64,000 nucleotides of DNA from Glandiceps talaboti (Eukaryota; Hemichordata; Enteropneusta; Spengelidae): assembly GCF_964340395.1 (NCBI RefSeq), contig NC_135550.1, forward strand, positions 30,139,176 through 30,203,175, read 5' to 3'. The position numbers and the translations under genes are program-made. Below, piece after piece: positions 42,651 through 57,100 of this stretch (the stretch's first letter is position 1; each line of letters begins with the position of its first letter). The notes under the pieces were generated by a model. It was not told where the DNA came from, made no database searches, and was given only the letters and a program-made list of their open reading frames with translations.

Positions 42651-45134
42651 GAAAACAAAGTCTAGCTGTAATAGCAGGTATGTGTACATTGTATCAGTTG
42701 TTTACTTTATAATTTAGAATTCATAATTCTGTATTGAGAGGCAAATATTTTTGACAAAACATTGGAAAGAATATTGTTAGAAGCAGACAAGACTTATTAT
42801 CTCAAGCGTTTTTCAAAACATGATTTGCTAGTTACCCAATCATTGTGAAGATAAGATTTGATGGACAAGAACTGTAACTGTACTGTTGTTCTCTACAGAA
42901 AACCATTGGTGATATCAAGGCTCACCAACCTAATGTTGATGGAATTCAGAGTAAAGTCAGAACCATGTCTGGGAAATATCCAGCCTCTGATCTTGTCAAA
43001 TTACAAGAAGAAATTACAACAGTTGCCAGAAAACATAATGAACTGAAACATAGAGGTGCAAAGGTTAGTCAAATGGAAATGTTTTTTATATATATGGAAA
43101 ATTTTGGAGGAGAGAATTATTTCCCATCCAGTTTGTGAAACTATAAATGGATAGAAAATAATTGTTGTTATTGTAAAATGCCGGTACAAGTAAGTCTTAA
43201 AGTTCATGCCAATGTCAAAATTTTCATCATGGTGTTTCCAGGTTTTGAAAATCGTGACTTTTGCGTATGTCAGGTCATGTACAAGATAAAAAAACTAGTA
43301 CTTGCATGATTTCAGCTCAAAGTTTATTTTATGACACTTTCTAGGGATCCCCTGGGAAGCGATATTTTCCTACCAAAATAAAAGTACAGAATAAAATAAT
43401 ACTTTCTTTAACACTGTTGTACTTTCCTAATTTTATGAAGTGAATCATGCACTCATAATAGTTCTGGGGTGGAGTGACTATATGTATATTTTTTATAAGA
43501 AAGCATGAAGAAAGTAAAGTGTAAACATTTCTGATTGCTATATCTGTACTTTATATACCATTAGATCCAGGATTCTCTAGATGCCACGTTACAACAACGA
43601 TACCAAGATGCCTCCCAGGATTTCTCCAAATGGATCAAGGCAGCCAAAGCCTCACTACAGAGCTGTGCTGATACATCAGGGGATAGGGCATTCATTGAAA
43701 CTAAACTTGACAAACTCAATGTAAGTAGTTGGGTCTTATATACTGTATTGTGGTAGCACTTTGGACTGTCTGCTCAATCATAAGGGAAAAAAGGAAATAA
43801 AGAACAGAGTAACATTTCTGTTTCAATTGTCATTGTATTGAATTATCTTGAACAAAAGTTACAAAGAAAATTGACACTTTGGTGATGATAGATAATGAAG
43901 TATGACAACATTATAAAGGCTTGTGATTCAGTCCTTGGTTATTGTATATTAAGTGTTATCTTCTTTTTGGACAGCTCCACCAGGCGTCAGTTTGTCGACT
44001 AAATTTGAAACCTAATCCCATATTGCCTTTTGGTGAATTTATCACATTTGCAATGTTCACAATATATCGTGGTTTGATTGCAGGAACTTGATGAAAACGT
44101 ACAGGAGGGTAAGGATAAACTGAATGAATTCAATGTCAAAGGTGAACATCTTTGGCCGACCTTACCTGACCCCAAACAAGACACAATTAAACATGAACTT
44201 GCCATAGCTAATGATGAATTCAATAAACTGACCTCTGACCTCCTGACTTGGCTGGATAAGTTGGAGGAATGTGCACAGCTTTGTGAACAATTTGAAGAAG
44301 CTTTTGAGAAACTATCTAGTTGGTTGAAGATTACTGAGGAGACAGTGAAGACCCAGTCTGGTCCTAAGAGAGATCTTGGTCAGAAAGAAGACCAGCTAGA
44401 TGAATTTAAAGTAAGTTACTATGTATTTCTGTATTTGTACTTTTCTTTTCAGTTGTTTATTCCTGTTTTCAAATGTACAGGTAAACATTCTTTTTTTAAA
44501 ATGAATAACTGATTTCATAAACAGATGAATTTTTTTTTTTGGGGGGGGGTGGGGGGGTGGGGGTGGGGGGGATTATTTTAGTATATTTGTGGACCAAACA
44601 GAAATAAGCAAGATGCAAGAAAATGTACGTCAGCTTACAGACATTGACATTGCTAAAGAGGGTTGATTTCCAGACATTTTACAAAACATCATTATAAAGC
44701 TCGAGGCACAAGTTTTATTTCTTCCTACAAACTTTGACGATTGCTAAATGCTGACATTTGATTTATATCGTTCCCCCTCTAGAATCTAGATGATGACATT
44801 ACTGAAAAAGAGGAATTGGTTGAGCAAGTGAAAGATGATGCCGATGGTTTGGCTGAAGTGAGTTCATCCAATGCCAAGGTCGTCAGTCAAGTTGCCCAAG
44901 TGACCAACACCTATCATATTCTGGCTAACAAAGTCAAGGTAAGGGAATGACTTGATAATTGAAAAAATTGTCGCATTTACTGCTTTGCTTATATCAGTGT
45001 TATCTGGAGATACATAGAAGTTCTATCTGCCTGTATGCAGTGCCCTCTAGTGTCAGCAAACTATGGATCACTTTGTTTCTCACATCTCACCATGCAATGG
45101 TACTCTGAAGGTCTAACTGTTTGGTTGTTTGGGT

Positions 45135-45166
<32 letters not shown>

Positions 45167-48100
45167 GGGGGGGGGGGTTAACATTATGAAAATACTTCGT
45201 ACATAGAATTAGGAATTTGTTTATGTATAGCCATGTTTAGAAGGATAGCAATGAGAATCAACATGCATACCTATCAGATGGCATTATCAAAAAACCCATG
45301 GTACTGTGTGTAAAAATTGGGTAGCCAAAATATTGTGGTTCTTCCTGTTTATAGTACAACTCACTTGGAGGATGTCATTGACAGGGACTGTATGTGCCTT
45401 CTTGTTATTTGACTTTACACTTCATAACTATGTTTCCCGATATGTTTAATAATTATTCCTTATTTTGTTTGTGAATAGGACATTATTAAACAATCAGACC
45501 AGAATGTCAAAGACCATCAGGAGTATCTAGACAGTACTGTAGAATTCACCAGCTGGAAGCAGGACTTGAAAGATGACTATGCTGGCTGTGCGGATGCTAC
45601 CGGTGACAGGAAGACTTGCCAAGCTAAGCTGGATAAACTCAAGGTAAGACTTGCTAAGCTAAGCTGGATAAACTCAAGGTAAGACTTGCCAAGCTAAGCT
45701 GGATAAACTCAAGGTAAGACTCTCCAAGCTAAGCTGGATAAACTCAAGGTAAGACTTGCTAAGCTAAGCTGGATAAACTCAAGGTAAGACTCTCCAAGCT
45801 AAGCTGGATAAACTCAAGGTAAGACTTGCTAAGCTAAGCTGGATAAACTCAAGGTAAGACTTGCTAAGCTAAACTGGATAAACTCAAGGTAAGACTTGCC
45901 ACGCTAAGCTGGATAAACTCAAGGTAAGACTTGCTAAGCTAAGCTGGATAAACTCAAGGTAAGACTTGCCAAGCTAAGTTGGATAAACTCAAGGTAAGAC
46001 TTGCCAAGCTAAACTGGATAAACTCAAGGTAAGACTTGCCAAGCTGTTAAAGCTGGACAAATTCAAGGTAAGGTTTCATTTGTAGGGGTTTCATATTTGG
46101 ATAGTACTGTCACTTATTCATATATGCTGGTGTTGTACATTTATAGAGAGTTTACCAAATAGTAAACTGCAGAGGAATCACTTAACTTCTGTATCTAGTA
46201 AACAATTGCTTAGCAAAAATCTTGTAGAAATTGCCTGTTGTATTATTGATATTCCATATTCAGAGATGGAGAAAGGATTCTCTGAAACAGTGCAACAACT
46301 TGAATAGTTTCACTATCTATATACATTTGATGATTTTTTGTTGTTTTATACAATGTTTTATTGTTTTACTATCTGTCATATAAATATATTATGCCATTGT
46401 TAATACTTTAGTTTTACTGTAGTGGAAGAAATATTGCTTACAAATTAAATGTTATTACAGACCATTACAGTTATGTGACACACTTTGACCATGGCCTATC
46501 AATCTTTTGAGGGAAATTGAAATGAAGATATTCCTCATCCTCATGACGTATTACATATTATTCATGGATAACATTCCATTTTGTGTGTTACAGGAACTTC
46601 TTGCTCTCAAAGACGAAGGGCAAACCAAACTGAATGACATAGTGAACAAAGTACATAAAGTGCTCCCTCACACTTCACAAGATGGCAGGGAAATCATTAA
46701 ATCTGACCTACAATCCCTGAAGGAAGAGTGGGAAAGTCTTGTCAACAATATGGCTGAGTCTAAAGGTACTCTGGAGGCCAGTCTACAACAGTGGAGTACT
46801 TATGAAGACAGTTATAAACAGATATGTGAATGGTTAGATGATATGGAGCAGAAACTACAAAGTGGTAGTGAACTCAAAAATGACTTACATGATAAGAAAC
46901 TTGAACTTGAGAAACTTAAGGTGAGATATGGTTGATTTTATCCACATTGAGTTGGGATGTAATCTCTTGATCACTACAGTAAAAATGCAAAGTTCATAAG
47001 TGTAACTACCTCACAAAATACCAAAAAAAAATGTGACAACGTACATGTCATAATTTCTTTTGAAGAACTTCAAGAAATAAGCAACATTTAGAGAAATGAC
47101 CATTATGCTAATCACTGCCCTCTAGGGTACTATTGTCTCCAGTTGTCGGCAAACATTAACTAGTACATTGTATTTATACATGGGTTTATATACAAAACTG
47201 AATTTAACAGTGAAAGCTAATCTGGAGGTAAATCATTTTGAAAAAAATGTCTTTCTTTCCTTTGGCGATGCTTTGTCAAAATGTTGTCCTTTGGTCACAG
47301 ACAGACTGCAACTGAAATAAACTACTGAATTGGCCTTTGTATGTTTCTAATACTGATGTTTGTGTTTTTATGTGTTCAGTCTCTGCAACAGGATATCTTA
47401 GCTGACAAGCCTGTGGTGGACACCTTTGTCCAGAAGGCACAAGAAATCCTACAAAGCAGTTCTAGAGATGTGACAATTGGACAACAAGCCTCTGAGGTTG
47501 ACAACAGATACCAAAATATTGCCACTAAAACCAAGGAGAGACTGAAAGAACAAGAATACTTTGTACAAGAACATGAAGTATACAACACAGCATTACATGA
47601 CTTCAGTGATTACTTCAAATCAACAAAGGATAGGTTCAATACATGTGCTGGTCTTTCTGGAGACAAGATTGTCATGGAAACCAAACTACTCAAAGTACAG
47701 GTATGTAATGTCTTGATATCAAAATTTGAAATTTTTTTATCATATATTTACTCTTTACTTACTTGTAGTATTACACAACTTTTGAATCTTGTCATATGAA
47801 ACATCAAAATCATATGTTTTAACTCATTGATAGTACTGTTCAAAACTTGAACAATTTTTTTAACACCAGTTTTCATTTTTTTTTCACTTTGTAGGAACTT
47901 TTATCTAAGCGACACCAAGGTCAAAGTAAGTTGAATAACCTGACTGAGTGTGCCAGTGATGTCCGCCCACATACTGCACCATATGGCCGGGAACAAATTG
48001 ATAATGAGGTGGAAAGTTTACAGAAAGACTGGGCAGATTTGATATCTCAGATGCAGGACACCAGAGGTAATCTAGATGCATCACTAGAACAATGGAATAC

Positions 48101-51100
48101 ATATGAAGACAGGTATGATCAGCTGGCCAAATGGGTCAGAGAATCAGAAGAAATGCTGAAATCAGTGTCTGAATTACAGCCTGGCTTGAATGAGAAGAAA
48201 TCACAACTTGAAAGATACAAGGTAAATAGTGATCAGCTGAGATTTCAACTGGTAGACATTATTAAAAAATCATGTAATATCTCTCCAAATGTTGGATTTT
48301 GTCGTTATTTTTAGAATATTTTTTGATTGTATGATGAAATATTGAACTTAAAGTTTTAATTTGTCTTGTCCTGAGTATATGTTGATATAAAGGACTAAAT
48401 TAGACATTGAAAATTGAATTTGTGAAATGGTATGTATTGATAAAATTGTCTCTGAACCAGAGCTTAATGTCATTGAAAATGAAGCTGTTCTGTCCAGAAA
48501 TTGTTATAAAAGGAACAAATTATTAAAATGTGTAGTACTTTGAAGTATAACACTTATCTGTATATTTACAGGCTCTTGATCAGGACATTGCTGCCCATGA
48601 ATCCAAAATGGAGTCCATAAGTCAAGAAGCTCAACAGATTGTACAGGCAAATGAAGCTAATCTTGGTGTAGGATCACAAGCCTCACATATACTGTCACGA
48701 TATGAAGGACTTAAAATAAACTCACAGGTTGGTACTTTTAAAATGTACATTTACAAGCATTTTAGGACTGAAATAATAAATCTTTGGAATTTCTTATGGG
48801 TTATAAATTGAACCGTTTATTCCTTCAACCAGATTGTGTGGATACTGAATGTACTTTTGAAATAGAATATACATATTTTTGAATAATTACAAAATATTGT
48901 AATGGCATTTTTCAACATTAACATTTACATATGAGTCAACAAAAAGTGACTTTTGTCAGGTAGGTGATATTTGTAAATGACATATTTCATGTATCATGGT
49001 CGGTTATTTCATATTGGCACATTGCCAGACCTTGAGGACCTGGTATGTGTTTTATGATGTAAGAATTGTGTCAAGTTATTGGATATACAGAGTTGATGAT
49101 TCTAAAAATATCATTTTATCAGAAGTCACATCGTGAAGAAATTTGATCAATATGTCAAAGTTTTACAATCTCATGTAGCGTTTATTTAATGGACGTTTAT
49201 TGTATTCACTTGCCAAACTAAAAAATTATGAACATATGTATATTGGATGTATTTGATATTGGCTGTATCAGTGGAAAGATTAAAATATGTATCATAGATG
49301 AATTCATGCGATACATCTTTTGTGAAAAAAACCCAAATTAAAACATGGCAGAATTGAAAACTCAAAATGATTTGTATATTGCCAGCTATGTATAGATGAA
49401 TATGTTTGTGAAGAATGTAAGTTTATTGCATACACGTTAGTTCCACAAAAAACATCCTAGAATTTTTCTTCTAAAAGTTGTAGATTTGTAATTCTTGTCT
49501 TTTTGTACTATACTTGTATCAAACTGTGTTCTTTGTCGTAACTTTGATTTTCTCTTACCTGTACTTCCACAGGATGCTCTGAAGAGACTTGACCATCACA
49601 TAGCAGATCACCAGCAATTCATAGATGCTATACAACAATTCAATGACTGGCTGAAGAATGCTTTGCAAACTCTACATGAATGTTCTACTGTGTCTGGTGA
49701 CAGAGCTGACCTGGAGAAGAAGATAGAGACTATCAAGGTAAACTAGTAAAATTACTTTTTGTAGTGACCTGTTATTACAGACTTTAGTAAATGATATGTT
49801 GAAGTAACATTTTTAATGATTTGTGAAAGTGTGAGAAATGAGTCTGATCCTGTGAGATGGGGTGGGGGTGGGGGGTGGGGGTGGGGGGTTTGAATCATAT
49901 CACTTTTAACTTTTAATCTGAGAGAAGTTTTGGAAAGATGGTCAATTTAGAAATATTGTTATTCAAGGAAATTTTCATAATCTGGGATAAATGTTATATC
50001 TGCTAACAGGCTTTTGAGTCCCATATAGATAGTAAGAAGAATATAGATCTTCATGCAGAGTTAGAGCTGGGCAAATATTTGTTGAAATTAGAAATGTTTG
50101 TAGGTATTTAAATGGTAGCTAAGGATGATCAAAGTTTGACTAAGTCATTTGGAATTGTGATGAAGGTCTGATTTCAGGCAAGTATTTTACAGCAGAAATA
50201 TAACAGTCATAAAGTTATGTGTAAAAAAACTAAATATTAGAAGTAGACCAGAAATTTATGTACAATTTGTATTTTGTGTTCAAATAGGAACTACAAGCCA
50301 GTAGACCACAAGGACAGGCACTACTGAACCAGACTGTAGATACAGTACATAAAATCCTACCTCATACTGCCCCAGCTGGTAGAGAGTATGCTAAGAATCA
50401 GTTGCAGGGTGTCAAAGAAGAGTGGGAGAAATTCCTAAGTGAGTTGAGTGAAGCCAAGGGTAACTTGGAAACCTCCTTACTACAATGGAATAGTTATGAA
50501 GACAACTACGACCAAATATTACAATGGTTGACAGACACAGAAGAAGTACTCACAGCTGATGCTACATCCACACTATACCCAGATCTGAATGGAAAGAAGG
50601 CACATCTAGAAAAATATAAGGTATGTCGGAATTTTGATTTGAAGTTCAGAAAATTTGTCACATCGAAAAGAAATTAGAAGTTATTTGTTGATTTATATTC
50701 TAAGTTGATAAAACTTTGTCTTGTTTAGAAGAAAATCTACATGTAAGGTTGTTGTAAAGTTTTGTTAGAAGTTGATAAGATTTTGTCACATCTGCAAAGT
50801 TGTTGTGGAGTTTTGGAAGGTGGTAGAATTGTCTCATCTAAAAAAAATACAAGTTATGAGAGAATTTTTATTGTAAGTTGAGAATGTTTCCTCACCCATT
50901 AATTAGATACTGAAATCCAAGGTTTTGTACACAAATAATGTTTGAAATTCAACAATATTTGAACAATTTGGAAAAGTAAACAAGAATTTCGTAACTGTAG
51001 GTAATCTTGTATTGTGCATTGTTTGGAAATACTGTATATCAGAAGTAACTAAGACACAGTGGGTAAGGATATGAAATGTGGTGACAGGTATTTTTATAAA

Positions 51101-54100
51101 GACAGCTATGGTTTACTTTGAATTTATTATCTAAATTATTATGCAGAATAAAAGACATATTTGTGTTAAAGTAATCATGTAACGTTAACATTCAGGTAGA
51201 GTGTTTGGTTTATGAATATGTTGTCAATGTAGATTTAATTTTTATAAATATTGGTAGAACACTATTTTCAATTGGACATTACATATAGATCCTTGGATTT
51301 TATAGGATTTTGACCTAAAGAGATGAAAAATTATGACAAAGTGTTTGTCATAGTAACTCTTGACAGTTTGGAAAGACTCAAAGAGACTTTGGGTAAATAA
51401 GTTAATGAAATTTAAACATTCCTTAGTTTCACAGGTTTTATCTGGAGTGCGGTTATTATCAAACTAAATTTGTTGTAAATCAAGTAGTTTCTATCATAAC
51501 ATTCCGGGTATATTTGAAACAGATTATCTGACAATGGTGGATAGAATTATGGATTTCAATCAGGAAAGAAAGGAAAAGTTTAATTTCACTTTTTAATGTG
51601 TATTTGTAGGCAACTCAGCAAGATATTATTGCACATCAAAGTATTGTTGATGCAGTTACACAGAAGGCACAGAATATTCTGGAAACAAATGTTGGTGAAA
51701 TAAACGTAGGACAACAGATATCTGAATTGTCAAGTCGATATCAAACAGTCTCCCTCACAGCAAAGGTAAGATCATTTGCATATATTCTAATTTGCATAGC
51801 AATTTGTTATTGGTTGAAGAGTTGACATGAACTTTGACCCCCTCTGTTAGATTGACTTAAATGTGAATTTAAAGTGCTGCATGATTCAGTATGACCCCTG
51901 ACACTATTTCATAATCATGGTGAGCTAAAAGCAGTTGGCAAGAAATGCCAAAAAAGAAAAAAAACCTGAGGAAAAGACTAAGATTTTTTCGGGCATTCAC
52001 AAGTTGTTGTGGTTCTGCTTCTGCTGATTTACAGGATGTTGTCCAAGATACTGAGAAATGTGTGCGTGATCACTCCACATATGTGGACGCAAAACAGGAC
52101 TTCAACGACTGGTTGCAAGGTGCAAAACAAAAATTGGCAAGCTCTTCAGAACCGTCTGGTCACCGATCAGCTAATGAAGATAACATCAGGAAATTAGAGG
52201 TAGGTATTTCCCCTGCATTGGCAACATCACTTAGCTTTCACCCCTATTACCTTTACTAATGGACTATTCTCCCAATAGAAAACAATAAGACAATACCACT
52301 ACAGTTCTAGTACAGAGGTGATATTAACTTTAAATAAAATTGTAAGCATTTAGTGATAATTTCATACATGACAGCATCAAGTTGATGTTTCAAACTGACC
52401 AGTAACTGTGTCCTGTGACATGACTTGACATGACATCATAAATTTTATGTTTTCAAATCCCAATCACAATGTCCCATAAAAAAAGTAATATTATGTAAAC
52501 TTTTTTGACAGTTGGTAGTCAAAAGTTCAACTTGACAATACAGTGGTAGTATTTGTTGTATAGGAGGTGTGACCGCATAGTTGTAGTCTATTGTCAAATT
52601 AATAGTCAAGAGTTTAAACAGTATGACCACAACAGAAACCTTAAATAAATAAATATGTCAACAATATAGATGGGGAGTATGACCTTCTGACCAACAAAAC
52701 GTTTTGTATTACATGTAGACATGTCATAGTTTGTACAACGACCTGTTTGATTCCTGTACAGTCTCTTTATGTTGTTTATATAATTTTTGGTTTTGTATTG
52801 CGTCAAACAACCTCCTACCAAGAAAACTATTTATATTTGCTGCTGACTTTTAATTCCTGGAATGTCTTGCCATAAACAGGCAAATTTATTTCCTTTTGTG
52901 GAACTTTTATAGGGTACTTGAGGGTTGTTTTTGTAGGTTGGTTTAATTAATTTTTAGAATGTTGGCCATAAACTAGAAGTTGCTGTAGTAAAGTTTATAT
53001 TTCCATTAGTCTGTTCATTTATGATTTCTAGTGGTTGTGAAAGGTTTCAAAATATTGGTTTGTCTTTTACCCTATAAAGATATTGTTCATGGTTGAAAGA
53101 ACTCAATGAATAGTTAAATAGAGAGCTTTAACACCAAGAAGGTGTCTACTGTGTAAAGTCAGGGTGTTTAATAAACGGGTCAGGGTGTTAATCGGGACAA
53201 GTACACTGTTGTTGCGGCTATAAATACATAAACAATACTAGAATTACAATAAGTCTTATCAGATAAGTGTCCTTAAACTGGTATTAATGGGTCTGAAGTT
53301 TTCAATAAATTATAAATCTTGGTTTTCTCCTTTGAAATTTAAAACACACAATAACTAAGTAAACAGATTCAAGTGAAAGGAATGACTGAAATGTAATCAT
53401 GAAGGGGAATAAATCTAACTACGTCAAGAAGAAACAGAATTCTACTGAGTGATTTATCAATGAAGGTGATGATCAGTGGTATCTACAGTTGAACAAATTC
53501 AAACAAAATAACTAGAATTAAAACAGTTTATATAAACTGACTTATTGTGTAAATGTATCTGTAATTAATATGTGTTGAAAGACATTCAAATTAAAGAAGT
53601 TCAAAGTTGTGTATGAAAATGAACTGAGAATAACATTAATGTGGACCATTAAATGAAAGTTTAGTGGTTTTTTGTTACCCTGTGTGTAGAAGTAGTACAG
53701 TACTGTTGAATTGTTTATGAAGGTATATATTTTGTATAAATAAGGTAGGTGAAAGGGAAAAGGAAACTATATCTCTAGATTTATTGTCAATGATGTGTCA
53801 AATATTTTGATCCAATATTTGAGGAATGCACTCTGCAAATCTGATGAAATTTTCCCTTTGTTAAATAAATGATTTCTGACAAGATTATAGTATTGTTTTC
53901 ACCAATCATTTTAGAGTGATAATAAACGTATAAATGTCTGATCACTATTTTGAAAGATTATCTTTTTATGAATTTTTATAAATTTTGTAATAAACTGGTT
54001 TGAAACTACTCAAAATGTGAACTTATTTTGTACATTTTTCTTTGCACACACCAGGAATTGTTGACAGCTAAGCAACAAGGCCAGACCAAACTAAATAATG

Positions 54101-57100
54101 CATTGGAATCAGGAGAACATATCTTGTCTCAGACAGCACCAAATGGAAGGAACAGAATTAAAGATGAAATGAAGGAGTTGAAGAAGGAATGGGAGAAGCT
54201 TGTAGCTGAGATCGGAGAGAGTAAAAACAAACAGGAAAACTCATTACAACAATTGACCAAGTTTCATCATAGCTATGAACAGTTGTTGAAATGGCTGGCT
54301 GAGGTAGAAGATCTGCTGAAACTTGCATCAGAACTTCAACCTGGGCTTTCAGAGAAGAGATCTCAGTTGGAGAAATTTAAGGTATTGGGTTGATTAATAA
54401 TCATCATGAACAAACATGAATTATAGCAAATTATGATTTTAAGAATTCAATGTTATATAAACTTATTAAAAATGTACAAAGTTTAATTGTGAGCAAGATA
54501 TACATTTCAATGTACAAGTGTTGGTATTAATGTTACCACTTACATTTTAGGGTGTATGTATAAGTGTGGGTATTAATGTTACCACAATGTATACTAGTAA
54601 CTTACCAGTGATGCATGTAATGATCAATTACAGCCACACCATGTACTTGTAACTTACCACAATGTATACTAGTATTTAACAAATCTATCATTCTACAATA
54701 GTCTCCTATACTGTCGTGTTACTAAACATTTCATTGACAGCATTCAGATTCAACTCCTAAGACTTTGAATCCCTTTTCCTATACAGGTGCTAAATGACAA
54801 TATCATTGCCCATAAAGGTACAATAGATAATATCAATCAGAAATCACAGGAGATTTTACAAGCTTCCAACAGTGAAATGACTATTGGTAGTGATGTTGCC
54901 AAGGTAACAACACAGTATGAGTCAGCAGCTCTCAAAACAAAGGTAGGTTAAAACAATTTATCAGATTTATTTATTATTTATTGCTCTACAAAGAATAATT
55001 ATGTCATTTTAGAAATCCACCCCTGACTCAACACATTGTGGATAACATAGATAATGATACTAATGAAATCAAAGAAAGTACGTGTATACCACAAACATTG
55101 TAATGTCAGTTAGTAAGTTTGATTGTACTCCATGTATATAGTACCATATGATTAAAACAGTGCAGGTACACAATCAAAGAAAGTTTTGTCCTTGAGACTG
55201 TACAGTAGAGAAGTCACTTTGAGTAGGGGGTGGAGATTGTTTGACTGTTCAAATGTAGTAAGATTGTCAGTCTGTCTACATCTGATAAGTAGAACCTGGG
55301 ATAAATTACACTAGATAGTACCATAGACCCTACACCAACGTTGGTGTAGGGTCTATGATAGTACATACTTTATCTAAACTATACCCAAATTACAATTCAA
55401 CAATTGTATTTAGCCTCAGTTTGTACAGAAATTTAAAGAAATGTGTAAAGTGCATCCAGACAATGTTGGCACTATTTGCACAGACTTTGAATGTAACAAG
55501 TGTTACCAAGTTAACAAGTGTTACCAATATCTGACCACCCTCTAAATACAATGAAATCTACATTCCACAAACCTTCATTTTTTGGCAAAAAAATTGCATC
55601 AAAAGCTGCCATCAACCCAAGATGTCTCCTTTTTACGTCTACAACCTGCAATTACAGTGTCTTTTGAAGAAAAAAATGGAATAGGGGAACTCTTTCTATA
55701 TTAGATTATTTGTACACATTACAAAACTAGTAATGTTACACTACTCCTGACAAAGATTTGACTAGAGAATACTAATAACGTTGTAGACATTCCTTATGTG
55801 ATATACACCACCTAGATGTTATCACATCAATATAGTCAGTGTCAATAATATCTATATTGTCAGCAAATATCAATGTTTGTAACACTACTTCAAGGTTATT
55901 GACATTGGGATTATACTTGTGTGTTGACATTGACTTCACAGCTGTCTGTCATGTTGGTAGTTTTGACAGTGTACAAATACTGTAGTGAGATAACTGACAC
56001 TCATTCAGATTATTAAAGGTTATAATTATCATTATAAAGAAAATATGGAAAACATTATTTTGTTAGTAGAATAAAACATTGAAAATTTCAAATTTATGCC
56101 ATAATTTCTTTCTGTGTGAAATAAAGGGCCAGGGGTTAATTGTTTTGTCTTTTAACTCTAAGATAATTCAGAACCTTTATGAAAAACATTAGTTTAAAAC
56201 TGGACAAAGTAAAAACACAAGTCATTGTAAATAAACAAGCTACCAATACTAAGCTAGCTGAAACTGTAACATTTATTGTCCCTTGAAGCTGGTAGTGTTG
56301 GTCAGTAATAACCCTGGTGTAATAAGACATTGACCTGTATTGTGTTTTACTTATTAACAAAAATAAACATTAATTAGCTACATGTAACAGGTTGTTTCTC
56401 TCATAAAAGTGTTCATTGTTTATAACAACCTCTCTGAAGAGTGCTTTCGTATGTACTGGTTTCTACTTTTATCACTTTGAGTGTTAAAACTAGATGTTTA
56501 TGTAAGATAGCATTTTGTACACAATGTATTGTTCACCACTAGAGTGATGTTTCCATGGAGACATCAATGTCAATATAATGCAAGAGGTCATGATCATTGA
56601 CCTAGCAAAGGTATGGTTTCCATGGAGACATCAATGTCAATATGTCAAAGGTCATGATCATTGACCTAGCAAGGTAGTGTTATTGACTTTTAATAAAGTA
56701 TTAGTTGTGAGTTCTGCGATAAGATCAGATTTTGATATTAGTTATATTATTATAATTATTACAATATTGTGTACAATACAATCACTTTATCTCATACTTC
56801 ATATCAATTCCCCACATGGAAAAAATTTCAAATAGAACTATCTGACTTATCTTTCCTTAAAATGACAAATTTGTTTGGGTTGATTTCAACACTACCATTC
56901 CATCATTACTCACCGGATTGCAGCATTCATAGTTTGAAATGAAATATGAATAAATGATAAAGTCATATAAAAAAAGAATATATATTGTTGGTCATTTTCT
57001 ATAAATACCATTTTGATAGTTTTACCATGGTCAAAGGACCATCCCTAGGTATTGTGAAATAACATGTCTTTTGGAATTTACCTAACAAGTCAAGTTTTAC

